Positions 18,257-26,862 of a stretch of 40,974 bases of DNA are shown piece after piece (within the stretch, counting starts at the first letter, position 1; the number at the start of each line of letters is the position of its first letter). Origin of the DNA: Rhodocyclaceae bacterium (lineage in GTDB: Bacteria > Pseudomonadota > Gammaproteobacteria > Burkholderiales > Rhodocyclaceae). The stretch is taken from assembly GCA_026646875.1 (NCBI GenBank), contig JAPKHL010000014.1, positions 1-40,974 on the forward strand. Direction: 5' to 3'. Position numbers and translations under genes: made by a program. A model generated the notes under the pieces. It saw nothing but the letters and a program-made list of their open reading frames with translations, was not told the origin of the DNA and searched no databases.

Positions 18257-18478
18257 TCAGCGCCCGCACTCGCCCCTCGGCTCGCCCCCCAGCGCACTGC
18301 CCGCCGGATCGAAGTCGGCACGGCGACGCTCGACCGCGGCCAGGATGGCGAGCCGCTGCGCAGCCGGCGCCCGCCCCCAGCCGGCGATCTCGTCGAGCGT
18401 GCGGAAACAGCCCTGGCAGCAGCCGCTGTCGGGGTCCATGCGGCACACATCGATGCACGGCGACGCAATCCCGTTCAC
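18257..18478 (-). CDS. DUF1289 mini-protein, full-length form
   Basis: A 73-residue protein starting at GTG 18478, which overlaps the HMG-CoA lyase stop (GTGA). It has the complete DUF1289 signature: [19 protein letters not shown] followed by [20 protein letters not shown]. The cysteines probably bind zinc or an iron-sulfur cluster; the family has no established function. Translational coupling to HMG-CoA lyase suggests co-expression with leucine catabolism. It probably arose with its neighbour at 18029-18217 by duplication, since both share the C-x3-C-x2-DPDSG-x-C-x2-C core. Confidence 0.85.
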   Translation of the reverse strand: MNGIASPCIDVCRMDPDSGCCQGCFRTLDEIAGWGRAPAAQRLAILAAVERRRADFDPAGSALGGEPRGECGR

Positions 18479-19398
18479 CCGCCACTCCGTTTCGCCAGCA
18501 GTGCCTGCGCGGCCCGGGAGGCCGGCGGACGCCCCAGATGCCGCGAGATGAACTGGCCGGCGGCCAGCAGCCTGTCCATATCCACACCGGTCTCGATGCC
18601 CAGTCCATCCAGAAGGAAGACCAGATCCTCGGTGGCAACGTTCCCGGAAGCGCCCACGGCATAGGGGCAGCCACCCAGTCCGGCGATCGAGCTGTCGAAA
18701 ACCGCCAGGCCGAGTTCGAGCGACGCGTAGATGTTGGCGATGGCCATCCCGTAGGTATCGTGATAGTGCCCGGCGAGGCGCTCGATCGGCACCTGCCCGG
18801 CGCAGGCCTCGAGCATGCGCCGCACCGAAGCCGGCGTACCGGCGCCGATGGTGTCGCCGAGCGACACTTCGTAGCAGCCCATGTCGTACAGCGTTTTCGC
18901 CACCCAGGCCGTCCGGGCCGGATCGACCGCGCCCTCGTACGGGCAGGCAACGACGCAGGACACGTATCCGCGCACCCGGATCTCGAGCGCGCTGGCCGCG
19001 TCGACGACGGCGGCGAAGCGCTTGAGGCTCTCGGCGACGCTGCAGTTGATATTCTTTTGCGAGAAGGTCTCCGACGCCGCGCCGAAAATGGCAACCTCGG
19101 TGGCCCCCGCCTCGACCGCCGCGTCGAAGCCCTTGAGGTTGGGCGTCAGCACCGGGAAAGCCACCCCCGGACGGCGCCGCGGACTGCTCAGCACGGCGCG
19201 CAGCACGGCATCGCTGTCGCCCATCTGCGGCACCCATTTCGGCGAGACGAACGCGGTCGCCTCGATGGCCGGCAGCCCGGCCTCGGCCAGCCGTTCGATC
19301 AGCTCGACCTTGACCTCGCTCGGCACCAGCTGCTTCTCGTTCTGCAGGCCGTCGCGCGGCCCCACCTCAACGATCCTGACCCTGTCCGGAAAACGCAT
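18475..19398 (-). CDS. liuE: Hydroxymethylglutaryl-CoA lyase
   Basis: Cleaves HMG-CoA to acetyl-CoA and acetoacetate, the last step of leucine degradation. From ATG 19398 (GGGGCGAG ribosome-binding site) it is 307 residues, and homologues begin at the same point; an ATG at 19416 would add six residues. It is a TIM barrel with the metal/substrate motif [12 protein letters not shown] (Arg15, Asp16), the [12 protein letters not shown] segment, the metal ligands in [13 protein letters not shown], and the signature loop [20 protein letters not shown] with catalytic Cys244. All active-site residues are intact. It follows the carboxylase alpha gene by 27 bases. Confidence 0.95.
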   Translation of the reverse strand: MRFPDRVRIVEVGPRDGLQNEKQLVPSEVKVELIERLAEAGLPAIEATAFVSPKWVPQMGDSDAVLRAVLSSPRRRPGVAFPVLTPNLKGFDAAVEAGATEVAIFGAASETFSQKNINCSVAESLKRFAAVVDAASALEIRVRGYVSCVVACPYEGAVDPARTAWVAKTLYDMGCYEVSLGDTIGAGTPASVRRMLEACAGQVPIERLAGHYHDTYGMAIANIYASLELGLAVFDSSIAGLGGCPYAVGASGNVATEDLVFLLDGLGIETGVDMDRLLAAGQFISRHLGRPPASRAAQALLAKRSGG

Positions 19399-19425
19399 GT
19401 GCTCGCCCCGTTTCATCCTGTCCGT

Positions 19426-21462
19426 TCAATCATCGCCCGCAAAATCGACCAGCTCAGCGCCATCCGCCACCTGGTCACCGGCCGCGTAGCGGAAGCCCTG
19501 CAGGGTACCGTTCTTAGGCGCGGTGATGGTGTGCTCCATCTTCATTGCCTCCAGGATGAGCAGCGGCGCCCCCTTCTCGACCCGCTGCCCGGGCGTCGCC
19601 AGCAGGGCCACGACCTTGCCTGGCATCGGCGCGGTGAGCCCGCCGCCCTGCGCACCGCCAGCCGCGACGAGGTGCAGCGGATCGTCGCGCTCGACCACCC
19701 AGGTCGCTCCGTTCAGGAAGACGTGACGCTTCTGCGCCTGCTTCTCGGCGAGCGCCACGACGCTGGCGACCAGGCGCCGGTCATCGAGCTCGATCGCCAG
19801 CTGTCCGGCGAACGGTCCCGTTTCCGGCACATGACCGCGCGCCAGCACGGTCTCGCCGGCCAGCGTCAGGCGCCAGCCGTCGCCGGCATAGGCCACGGCG
19901 ACCTCGGACAGGGCATCGCCGACCCGCCAGGTGACGGTACGCCGCGCCTGCAGGTTGAGCCGCCAGCCATCGTGCAGGCTCCACGGCGAATGCGGATCGC
20001 CGGAGCGGACCGTCGCCGCACGCGCCCCCGCCTGCTCGCGCAGCAGCTCGGCCACTGTCGCCACCAGGAAAGCATCGCGCGGAGGCTGCGCCTGCTCGGG
20101 AAAGAGGAAATCGCGGCTGCGCTCGATCAGGCCGGTATCGAGATCGGCATCGGCGAAGGCCGGGCAGGCAACGAGACGCGACAGGAAATCGACGTTGGCG
20201 GTGACGCCGACGATGCGGTAATCGGCCAGCGCCTGGCGCATGCGGGCGAGTGCCGCGGCGCGGTCGGCATCCCACACGATCAGCTTGGCGATCATCGGAT
20301 CGTAGTGCGGCGTGATCTCGTCGCCCTGCTCGACCCCGGTGTCGATGCGCACGTTCAGGCTCTCGGCCGGCGGCACGAGATGCACCAGACGGCCGGTCGA
20401 GGGCAGGAAGCCGCGCCCCGCGTCCTCGGCGTAGATCCGCGCCTCGATGGCATGGCCGCGGATCGCCAGCGCATCCTGCCGCAACGGCAGCGGCTCACCG
20501 CTGGCCACGCGCAGCTGCCATTCGACGAGATCCTGCCCGGTGATCATCTCCGTGACCGGATGCTCGACCTGCAGGCGGGTGTTCATCTCCATGAAATAGA
20601 ACGAACCGTCCTGGGCAAAGGTGCTGCTGGCGATGAACTCGACGGTGCCGGCGCCGACGTAGCCGACGGCCTTGGCGGCTGCGACGGCGGCCTCGCCGAT
20701 CTGGCGGCGGCGCGCCGGCGTCATGCCCGGCGCGGGCGCCTCCTCCAGCACCTTCTGGTGACGCCGCTGCACCGAACAGTCGCGCTCGAAGAGGTACACG
20801 CAGTTGCCCAGGGCATCGGCGAAGACCTGGATCTCGATGTGACGGGGACGAGTGATGTACTTCTCGACGAGCACCCGGTCGTCGCCGAAGGAAGACGCCG
20901 CTTCGCGCTGGCAGGAAGCCAGCGCGGCCAGGAAATCCCCGCTCCGCTCGACCAGCCGCATGCCCTTGCCGCCCCCTCCCGCCGCGGCCTTGATCAGCAC
21001 CGGATAGCCGATGGCGTCGGCCTGCGCGTTGAGGAACGCAGGCGTCTGATCGTCGCCGTGATAGCCGGGTGTCAGCGGCACGGCGGCCTGCTCCATCAGC
21101 TGCTTGGCCGCCGACTTGGAGCCCATGGCGCGGATCGCCGAAGCCGGCGGTCCGATGAAGACGACCCCGGCCGCAGCACAGGCCTCGGCGAATCCCGCGT
21201 TCTCGGACAGGAAGCCGTAGCCCGGATGCACGGCCTCGGCACCGGTGCGCCGGGCCGCATCGAGGATACGCTCGCCGAGCAGGTAGGACTCACGCACCGG
21301 CGCCGGACCGATGCACACCGCCTCGTCGGCCAGGCGGACATGCCGCGCCTCGGCATCGGCCTCGGAATACACGGCGACGGTGCGAATGCCCATGCGCCGC
21401 GCCGTCTTGATGACGCGGCAGGCGATTTCGCCGCGATTGGCGATCAGGATCTTGCTGAACAT
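19426..21462 (-). CDS. liuD: Methylcrotonyl-CoA carboxylase, biotin-containing alpha subunit
   Basis: Carboxylates biotin with bicarbonate and ATP, then hands CO2 to the beta subunit, converting 3-methylcrotonyl-CoA to 3-methylglutaconyl-CoA. From ATG 21462 it is 678 residues. Seen: a biotin carboxylase domain (1-450) with KILIANRGEIACRVIKTA, the ATP-grasp glycine loop AAGGGGKGMRLV, and EMNTRLQVEHPVTE. A BT-type linker domain follows, then a C-terminal biotinyl domain with LILEAMKMEHTI, whose biotin-accepting residue is Lys641. The first 11 codons and the ribosome-binding site are duplicated 118 bases upstream. Encoded beside the beta subunit, hydratase and HMG-CoA lyase, so the methylcrotonyl rather than geranyl or acetyl-CoA enzyme is the best call. 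Confidence 0.95.
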   Translation of the reverse strand: MFSKILIANRGEIACRVIKTARRMGIRTVAVYSEADAEARHVRLADEAVCIGPAPVRESYLLGERILDAARRTGAEAVHPGYGFLSENAGFAEACAAAGVVFIGPPASAIRAMGSKSAAKQLMEQAAVPLTPGYHGDDQTPAFLNAQADAIGYPVLIKAAAGGGGKGMRLVERSGDFLAALASCQREAASSFGDDRVLVEKYITRPRHIEIQVFADALGNCVYLFERDCSVQRRHQKVLEEAPAPGMTPARRRQIGEAAVAAAKAVGYVGAGTVEFIASSTFAQDGSFYFMEMNTRLQVEHPVTEMITGQDLVEWQLRVASGEPLPLRQDALAIRGHAIEARIYAEDAGRGFLPSTGRLVHLVPPAESLNVRIDTGVEQGDEITPHYDPMIAKLIVWDADRAAALARMRQALADYRIVGVTANVDFLSRLVACPAFADADLDTGLIERSRDFLFPEQAQPPRDAFLVATVAELLREQAGARAATVRSGDPHSPWSLHDGWRLNLQARRTVTWRVGDALSEVAVAYAGDGWRLTLAGETVLARGHVPETGPFAGQLAIELDDRRLVASVVALAEKQAQKRHVFLNGATWVVERDDPLHLVAAGGAQGGGLTAPMPGKVVALLATPGQRVEKGAPLLILEAMKMEHTITAPKNGTLQGFRYAAGDQVADGAELVDFAGDD

Positions 21463-21478
21463 TGGTTTCTCCGGCGGC
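21428..21478. repeat. 51-base direct repeat, copy at the true liuD start
   Basis: A perfect 51-base direct repeat with the copy at 21546-21596. This copy holds the liuD ribosome-binding site (GGAG), the start codon and the first 11 codons. The period is 118 bases, with 67 unique bases between copies. Confidence 0.9.
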
Positions 21479-21580
21479 TCAATCGCCTGAGCGCGCTGCA
21501 CGCGCAAGGCAATTTGACTTCGTCGCTGCGCCCCTGCGGGGCTGGTCGCCGCGATTGGCGATCAGGATCTTGCTGAACAT
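21479..21580 (-). CDS. 33-codon upstream reading frame made by the repeat
   Basis: The second repeat copy supplies GGAG, an ATG (21580) and the first codons of liuD (MFSKILIANRG), after which the frame runs into the unique spacer and stops at 21479. Its stop lies 16 bases before the true liuD start codon and 8 bases before that gene's ribosome-binding site. It is probably translated, since its initiation signals are identical to those of liuD. It could be a leader that couples translation to liuD or simply a duplication by-product. No function is known. Confidence 0.45.
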   Translation of the reverse strand: MFSKILIANRGDQPRRGAATKSNCLARAARSGD

Positions 21581-21596
21581 TGGTTTCTCCGGCGGC
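21546..21596. repeat. 51-base direct repeat, upstream copy
   Basis: Identical to 21428-21478. It sits between the hydratase stop (21603) and liuD. Removing the 118-base unit would leave a 22-base gap, in line with the other junctions of this operon, which suggests the duplication is the derived state. The spacer contains a GCCCC-TGC-GGGGC hairpin (21529-21543 region), possibly a REP-like fragment. Confidence 0.9.
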
Positions 21597-21602
21597 CTGG
21601 TT

Positions 21603-22397
21603 TCAGCCCTGGCTCACCCAGGCGGGCTTGCGTTTCTCGAGGAAGGCCGAGAGGCCTTCGATGCCCTCGTCGCTGGCGCGCACGCGGACGATGCGGTGCA
21701 CCGTTTCGACGCGGGTCGTTGCGTCGATCGGCTCACCATCGACGACACGGATCAGCTCCTTGCATTCGGCCAGGGCTTGCGGGCCGTTCTTCAGCAGGCC
21801 GTCGACGAGGTCCTGGATTGCCTCGTCGAGCTGTTCCTCGCCCGGCACCACCTCGTGCAGCAAGCCAATGCGGTAGGCCTCGGCGGCGGAGAAACGCTCG
21901 GCGGTGAGCATGTAGCGCCGGCCGTAGCGCTGCCCGATCGCCGCGAGGACATAGGGGCTGATCACCGCCGGGACGATGCCCAGCCGGACCTCGGTCAGCG
22001 CGAATACGGCATCGTAGGTGGCGATGGCGATATCGCAGGCAGCCACCAGACCGACGCCGCCTCCGTAGGCCGGCCCCTGGACGCGGGCGATGGTCGGCTT
22101 GCGCAGATCGTTGAGGGTCGACAGCAGGGTCGCGAGCCGTTCGGCGTCGCGCGTGTTCTCCTCCGGGGAGTAGCCGGCCGCGCGCCGCATCCAGTTCAGG
22201 TCGGCGCCGGCGCAGAAGCTCTTGCCCGTCGACGAGAGGACGACGACCCGTACCCGCTCGTCGTCCTCCAGTGCGCGCAGACCGGCGGTGATCTCGCGGA
22301 TCAGCACGTCGTCGAAGGCATTGTGCCGCTCGGCGCGATTCAGCGTCAGGATGCCGACGGGACCGTCGACCTCGGTGATGATGCTCGTGTAGTCCAT
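21603..22397 (-). CDS. liuC: Methylglutaconyl-CoA hydratase (enoyl-CoA hydratase family)
   Basis: Hydrates 3-methylglutaconyl-CoA to HMG-CoA, between the carboxylase and the lyase. The 264 residues form a crotonase fold with oxyanion-hole segments SFCAGADLNWMRR (about 63-75) and GPAYGGGVGLVAACDIAIA (about 108-126). The conserved glutamate region ALTEVRLGIVPAVISPYV is also present. The ADLNWM sequence and the following GYSPEENTRDAERLATLL helix are typical of LiuC rather than of general beta-oxidation hydratases. It lies 9 bases after the carboxylase beta gene. Confidence 0.93.
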   Translation of the reverse strand: MDYTSIITEVDGPVGILTLNRAERHNAFDDVLIREITAGLRALEDDERVRVVVLSSTGKSFCAGADLNWMRRAAGYSPEENTRDAERLATLLSTLNDLRKPTIARVQGPAYGGGVGLVAACDIAIATYDAVFALTEVRLGIVPAVISPYVLAAIGQRYGRRYMLTAERFSAAEAYRIGLLHEVVPGEEQLDEAIQDLVDGLLKNGPQALAECKELIRVVDGEPIDATTRVETVHRIVRVRASDEGIEGLSAFLEKRKPAWVSQG

Positions 22398-22406
22398 CTT
22401 CGTTCC

Positions 22407-24023
22407 TTACATCCGGAAAACGCCGAACTTCGTCGGTTCGGCCGGGGCGTTCATCGCGGCCGAGAGGCCCAGCCCGAGCACCCGCCGGGTATCGGCGGGA
22501 TCGATCACACCGTCGTCCCAGAGCCGGGCACTGGCGTAGTAGGGGTGCCCCTGCGTCTCGTACTGGGCGCGGATCGGGCGCTTGAATTCCTCCTCGTCTT
22601 CGCTGGACCACTGCTTGCCGGCGGCCTCGATGCCGTCGCGCTTGACCGTGGCGAGCACGCCGGCGGCCTGCTCCCCGCCCATCACCGAGATGCGTGCGTT
22701 CGGCCACATCCAGAGGAAGCGCGGCGAATAGGCACGGCCGCACATGCCGTAGTTGCCGGCGCCGAAGGAGCCGCCGATGACCACCGTGAATTTCGGTACC
22801 CGGGCGGTGGCGACGGCGGTGACCATCTTGGCGCCGTCGCGGGCGATGCCGCCGTTTTCGTACTTGCGGCCGACCATGAAGCCGGTGATGTTCTGCAGGA
22901 AGACCAGCGGGATGCCACGCTGCGCGCACAGCTCGATGAAGTGTGCGGCCTTGAGGGCGGATTCCGAGAAGAGGATGCCGTTGTTGGCGACGATGCCGAC
23001 CGGGTAGCCCCACAGCCGGGCAAAACCGCAGACGATGGTGGTGCCGTAGCGCGCCTTGAACTCGTCGAAATCGGAACCGTCGACGAGGCGGGCGATGATC
23101 TCGCGCACATCGAAGGGTTTGCGGGTATCGGCGGGAATCACGCCGTACAGCTCCTCGGCGGCGTACAGTGGCGGGCGCGGCTCGGCAAGGCTGAGCGGCG
23201 GCTGCTTGCGCCAGTTGAGATTGCCGACGATGCGGCGGGCGATGGCCAGGGCGTGTGCATCGTTCTCGGCGAAATGATCGGCGACGCCCGAAACGCGGGT
23301 ATGCACGTCGGCGCCGCCGAGATCCTCGGCACTGACCACCTCGCCGGTCGCCGCCTTCACCAGCGGCGGTCCGCCAAGGAAGATGGTGCCCTGCCCCTTG
23401 ACGATGATCGACTCGTCGCTCATCGCCGGCACGTAGGCGCCACCGGCCGTGCACGACCCGAGCACGGCGGCGATCTGCGGGATGCCGGCAGCCGAGAGGT
23501 TGGCCTGGTTGAAGAAGATGCGGCCGAAATGCTCCTTGTCCGGGAAAACCTCGTCCTGCATCGGCAGGAAGGCGCCGCCGGAATCGACCAGGTAGATGCA
23601 CGGCAGGCGGTTCTCCAGCGCGATCTCCTGCGCGCGCAGGTGCTTCTTCACCGTCATCGGATAGTAGGTACCGCCCTTCACCGTCGCATCGTTGGCGACG
23701 ATCATGCACTCGACGCCCTTCACCCGGCCGATGCCGGTGATCACCGAGGCGGCCGGCACCTCGAAGCTGCCCGCGCCGTACATGCCGTAGGCAGCGAGCT
23801 GCGACAGTTCGAGAAAGGCGGAGCCGGGATCGATCAGGGTATTGATGCGTTCGCGCGGCAACAGCTTGCCGCGCGCGATGTGCTTCTGGCGCGCCGCCTC
23901 GGAACCTCCGAGGGCGACCGTCTCGACCGTCCGGCGCAAGTCGGCGACCACGCTGCGCATCGCCTCGGCATTGGCCCGGAACTCGGCGCCACGCGGGTCG
24001 AGCGGGCTGTTCAGTATGCTCAT
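22407..24023 (-). CDS. liuB: Methylcrotonyl-CoA carboxylase, carboxyltransferase beta subunit
   Basis: Transfers carboxyl from biotin to 3-methylcrotonyl-CoA. The 538 residues hold two crotonase-like halves. The N-half includes [40 protein letters not shown] and [20 protein letters not shown]. The C-half includes [53 protein letters not shown] and [18 protein letters not shown]. Length and motifs match MCC beta subunits closely. A strong AGAGGAGA ribosome-binding site precedes ATG 24023. Geranyl-CoA carboxylase beta is a related alternative, but the isovaleryl-CoA dehydrogenase and HMG-CoA lyase in the same run favour leucine. Confidence 0.95.
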   Translation of the reverse strand: MSILNSPLDPRGAEFRANAEAMRSVVADLRRTVETVALGGSEAARQKHIARGKLLPRERINTLIDPGSAFLELSQLAAYGMYGAGSFEVPAASVITGIGRVKGVECMIVANDATVKGGTYYPMTVKKHLRAQEIALENRLPCIYLVDSGGAFLPMQDEVFPDKEHFGRIFFNQANLSAAGIPQIAAVLGSCTAGGAYVPAMSDESIIVKGQGTIFLGGPPLVKAATGEVVSAEDLGGADVHTRVSGVADHFAENDAHALAIARRIVGNLNWRKQPPLSLAEPRPPLYAAEELYGVIPADTRKPFDVREIIARLVDGSDFDEFKARYGTTIVCGFARLWGYPVGIVANNGILFSESALKAAHFIELCAQRGIPLVFLQNITGFMVGRKYENGGIARDGAKMVTAVATARVPKFTVVIGGSFGAGNYGMCGRAYSPRFLWMWPNARISVMGGEQAAGVLATVKRDGIEAAGKQWSSEDEEEFKRPIRAQYETQGHPYYASARLWDDGVIDPADTRRVLGLGLSAAMNAPAEPTKFGVFRM

Positions 24024-24051
24024 GTCTCCTCTTTTCTCCCGCGGGCAGCAC

Positions 24052-24651
24052 TCACAGCTGCTTCAGTTCGCGGATCCACTTCTCGAGTTTCACCGGCCGG
24101 TGGCACGCCATCGCCGCCAGCACCGCTGCCGGCGTGTCGGCCGCCTGCAGCAGTTCGCGGTGTTCCGGCCGCATGAACCCGTCCTCGACCGCCCGATCGC
24201 ACAAGGCGATCAGCGGCCCGAAATAGTCGACGACATTGACCAGGCCGACCGGTTTCTCGTGGAAACCGAGCTGACCCCAGGTCAACACCTCGCAGAGTTC
24301 CTCGAAGGTGCCGAAACCGCCGGGCAGCGCGACGAATCCATCGGACAGCTCGGCCATGCGCGCCTTGCGCGTATGCATCGAATCGACGACCTCCAGCCGC
24401 GTCAGCGCCAGATGGCCGACCTCCTTCTTCATCAGTGCCTCGGGGATCACGCCGGTGACCTCGCCGCCTGCCTGCAGGCAGGCATCCGCCAGCAGGCCCA
24501 TCAGCCCGATGTTGCCGCCGCCGTAGACGAGGCCGATACCGCGCTCGGCGAGCAGGCGGCCCATGGCGACGGCGGTGTCGGCGTATTCGGGGCGCCTCCC
24601 CTTCGCGGAGCCGCAGAAGACGCAGAGGTTTTTCGGACGCCAGTCGCGCAT
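24052..24651 (-). CDS. LOG-family protein (TIGR00730; nucleoside 5'-monophosphate phosphoribohydrolase-like)
   Basis: A 199-residue Rossmann-fold protein with the LOG signatures [17 protein letters not shown] and [17 protein letters not shown]. The family hydrolyses the N-glycosidic bond of nucleoside 5'-monophosphates or cytokinin ribotides. The PGGxGTxxE residues and the Arg of MHTRKARM, all required for activity, are present. The start overlaps the stop of the upstream isomerase gene by one base (TGATG). Its job in an acyl-CoA operon is unclear; adenine-nucleotide salvage is only a guess. Confidence 0.9.
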   Translation of the reverse strand: MRDWRPKNLCVFCGSAKGRRPEYADTAVAMGRLLAERGIGLVYGGGNIGLMGLLADACLQAGGEVTGVIPEALMKKEVGHLALTRLEVVDSMHTRKARMAELSDGFVALPGGFGTFEELCEVLTWGQLGFHEKPVGLVNVVDYFGPLIALCDRAVEDGFMRPEHRELLQAADTPAAVLAAMACHRPVKLEKWIRELKQL

Positions 24652-25262
24652 CAGAACGCCTTGCCGGCCAGCCGCGCTTCGAGTTGCGGCAGGCGGTCGG
24701 CCCCCATGAACGGCTCGCCGTCGCAGAGGATGAAGGGTGAGCCGAAGACCCCCTTCTCGAGCGCGGCGGCGACTTCGGCCTTCAGGCGCTCCTTGAGCGC
24801 CGACGACTCTACCGCCTCGGCCAGCGCCATGCGATCGGCGCCGACGGCGGCAGCGACCGCCAGCACCACCTCTGGGTCCGAGATGTCCCGGTCGTCGACG
24901 AAGAGGGCGCGATAGACGGCGTGCGCGAAGGCCCGCGCCATGGCGCAGTCGCGGTCGTGCAGCCAGTAATAGGCGCGCGCCGCCATCTGCGTGGGCAGCG
25001 GGAAGCGCGACGGCGGCCGGTACGGGATGCCCATGAAGCGGGCTGAGCGCACGAAGTCGAGTCTGGCGTAGTCGCCCTTCAGCGGCACGGTGGTCAGCGG
25101 CGCGGCGCCGGTCGCCTTGAAGATGACGCCGAGCAGCACCGGCCGCCATTTCACCGTGCGGCCGTATTGCGCGGCGAGTGCGTCGATGCACTCACTGGCC
25201 AGGTAACCGTAGGGGGACGAGAAATCGAAGTAGAACTCCAACGGGGCTTTCCCTTCATGCAT
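24651..25262 (-). CDS. DsbA-fold 2-hydroxychromene-2-carboxylate isomerase family protein
   Basis: A 203-residue member of the kappa-class GST/HCCA isomerase family (thioredoxin fold with helical insert). It has no CxxC. The N-terminal LEFYFDFSSPYGYLASE places Ser16 at the position of the glutathione-activating serine. FGSPFILCDGEPFMGADRL near the C-terminus is the usual cis-proline and substrate loop. The best-known member acts in naphthalene degradation, but no aromatic pathway genes surround it here, so the true substrate is unknown. It starts 2 bases after the thioesterase stop and overlaps the LOG gene by one base. Confidence 0.87.
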   Translation of the reverse strand: MHEGKAPLEFYFDFSSPYGYLASECIDALAAQYGRTVKWRPVLLGVIFKATGAAPLTTVPLKGDYARLDFVRSARFMGIPYRPPSRFPLPTQMAARAYYWLHDRDCAMARAFAHAVYRALFVDDRDISDPEVVLAVAAAVGADRMALAEAVESSALKERLKAEVAAALEKGVFGSPFILCDGEPFMGADRLPQLEARLAGKAF

Positions 25263-25264
25263 GG

Positions 25265-25729
25265 CTACGCTCCTCGGGGTGTCGGCTGTGGCAGCGGGCG
25301 CGGCCACAGCACCATCTGCGTGCAGCGGAACAGGGCGATGCGCCGGCCGTCGTCGCCGAATACCTCGGCGTCCCAGACCTGCGTCGTGCGCCCGGCATGC
25401 GCGGCGGTGGCCACGCAGCGGATCGTACCCTCGCGCTGCGTCGAGAAAAAGTTGGTTTTCAGCTCGATGGTGGTGAAGCTCTCCGCACCGTCCGGCAGGT
25501 GCGCGATGGTTGCGAAGCCGGCGGCGGTGTCGGCCAGCGCGATCACCGACGCCGCGTGCAGGAAACCATTCGGCGCCAGCATCTCCTTGCGGATCGGCAT
25601 TTCCATGTCGAGCCGGCCCGGGGTCACCGAGGTGACCCTGAGGCCGAACCAGCCGGGCAGGAAGCCCTCGGCGCGGCGGCTGAAATCCTCGGGGCTGGCG
25701 TCGGGGCGGAGCTTCGCGGCCACGATCAC
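25265..25729 (-). CDS. PaaI-type hotdog-fold thioesterase (second of two)
   Basis: A 154-residue hotdog-fold acyl-CoA thioesterase of the PaaI group. The start is GTG 25729, overlapping the stop of the acyl-CoA dehydrogenase gene; a longer in-frame reading is rejected. Seen: PGRLDMEMPIRKEMLAPNGFLH (substrate strand) and the helix HAASVIALADTAAGFATI with Asp near residue 74 as the likely catalytic acid. These are followed by the paired strands ESFTTIELKTNFFSTQREG and CVATAAHAGRTTQVWDAEVF. It may release CoA from stalled or toxic intermediates; the preferred acyl group cannot be read from sequence. Confidence 0.85.
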   Translation of the reverse strand: MIVAAKLRPDASPEDFSRRAEGFLPGWFGLRVTSVTPGRLDMEMPIRKEMLAPNGFLHAASVIALADTAAGFATIAHLPDGAESFTTIELKTNFFSTQREGTIRCVATAAHAGRTTQVWDAEVFGDDGRRIALFRCTQMVLWPRPLPQPTPRGA

Positions 25730-26862
25730 TCGTCCACGATGGCGCGGCCGATGACCAGCCGCTGGATGTCGTTGGCGCCCTCGTAGATCTGCGAGACACG
25801 CACGTCGCGGTAGATGCGCTCGACCGGGAAGTCGCTGGTGTAGCCGTAGCCGCCGTGGATCTGGATCGCGTCGGAGCACACCTTCTCGGCGATCTCGGAG
25901 GCGAACATCTTGGCCATCGACGCTTCTTTCAGGCAGGGCTTGCCGGCGTCCTTCAGCATCGCGGCGCGCCAGACCATCAGGCGGGCGGCGTCGACCTGCG
26001 TCGCCATGTCGGCCAGCCGGAAGCTGACCGCCTGGTGGCCGGTCAGCGGCACGCCAAAGGCGACGCGCTCCTTCGCGTATTTCACCGCGGCGTCGAGCGC
26101 AGAGCGCGCCATGCCGACCGACTGCGCGGCGATGCCGATGCGGCCGGCTTCGAGGTTGGAGAGGGCAATCCTGTAGCCCTCACCTTCCTTGCCAAGCAGG
26201 CAGGACGCGGGAATGCGGCAGTTCTCGAAGATGATCTGGGCGGTGTCGGACGCCTTCTGGCCCATCTTCTCTTCGATGCGGGCGACGATGTAGCCCGGCG
26301 TTTCGGTCGGCACCAGGAAGCAGGAGATGCCCTTCTTGCCGGCAGCCTTGTCGGTGACCGCGAAGACGATCGCCACCTGCGCGTGCTTGCCGGTGGTGAT
26401 GAACTGCTTGACGCCGTTGAGCACGAAGTGATCGCCTTCGCGCGTGGCGCGCGTGGTGATCGCCGAGGCATCCGAACCGGTGTGCGGCTCAGTCAGGCAG
26501 AAGCAGCCGAGCATGTCGCCACGGGCGAGCGGCTTCAGGTATTTTTCCTTCTGTTCGTCGCTGCCGTACTTCAGCGTGATGCCGCAGGCCAGCGAGTTCT
26601 GCACGCTGACGATGGTTGAGGTGGCGCCATCGCCGGCGGCGATCTCCTCCAGCATCAGCACCAGACTCATGTAGTCCATGCCGGCACCGTCCCATTCCTC
26701 GGGCACGGTGACCCCCATCGCGCCGAGGGCGCCGAGTTCCTTCAGCGCCTCGGCCGGAAAGGTGTGGTTGCGGTCCCATTCGCCGGCGAAGGGGGTGAGG
26801 CGCTCCTGCGCGAAATCGCGCATCGCGTCGCGGATCATTTCCTGTTCTTGCGTGAGGATCAT
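25726..26862 (-). CDS. Acyl-CoA dehydrogenase (short/branched-chain type)
   Basis: An FAD enzyme that introduces the alpha-beta double bond and passes electrons to ETF. The 378 residues start at ATG 26862, sharing one base with the thiolase stop. Seen: [19 protein letters not shown] (FAD/substrate motif), [34 protein letters not shown] and [21 protein letters not shown]. The catalytic base is Glu361 in [12 protein letters not shown], the position of short-chain and 2-methyl-branched dehydrogenases. It therefore complements, and does not duplicate, the isovaleryl-CoA dehydrogenase at 29308-30480. It probably handles isobutyryl-, 2-methylbutyryl- or short straight-chain acyl-CoA. Confidence 0.93.
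   Translation of the reverse strand: MILTQEQEMIRDAMRDFAQERLTPFAGEWDRNHTFPAEALKELGALGAMGVTVPEEWDGAGMDYMSLVLMLEEIAAGDGATSTIVSVQNSLACGITLKYGSDEQKEKYLKPLARGDMLGCFCLTEPHTGSDASAITTRATREGDHFVLNGVKQFITTGKHAQVAIVFAVTDKAAGKKGISCFLVPTETPGYIVARIEEKMGQKASDTAQIIFENCRIPASCLLGKEGEGYRIALSNLEAGRIGIAAQSVGMARSALDAAVKYAKERVAFGVPLTGHQAVSFRLADMATQVDAARLMVWRAAMLKDAGKPCLKEASMAKMFASEIAEKVCSDAIQIHGGYGYTSDFPVERIYRDVRVSQIYEGANDIQRLVIGRAIVDE

Noticed and set aside
17461..21576. 1371-codon open frame on the plus strand
   Set aside because: Lies opposite the DUF1289, HMG-CoA lyase and liuD genes; low-complexity Arg/His/Asp composition and no recognisable motif.
22407..24023. Geranyl-CoA carboxylase (atu terpene pathway) instead of methylcrotonyl-CoA carboxylase
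   Set aside because: The run contains isovaleryl-CoA dehydrogenase with helix-G Glu, methylglutaconyl-CoA hydratase and HMG-CoA lyase but no citronellyl- or geranyl-specific genes.
21462..24176. 904-codon open frame on the plus strand
   Set aside because: Antisense to liuC and liuB; composition typical of GC-bias shadow frames.
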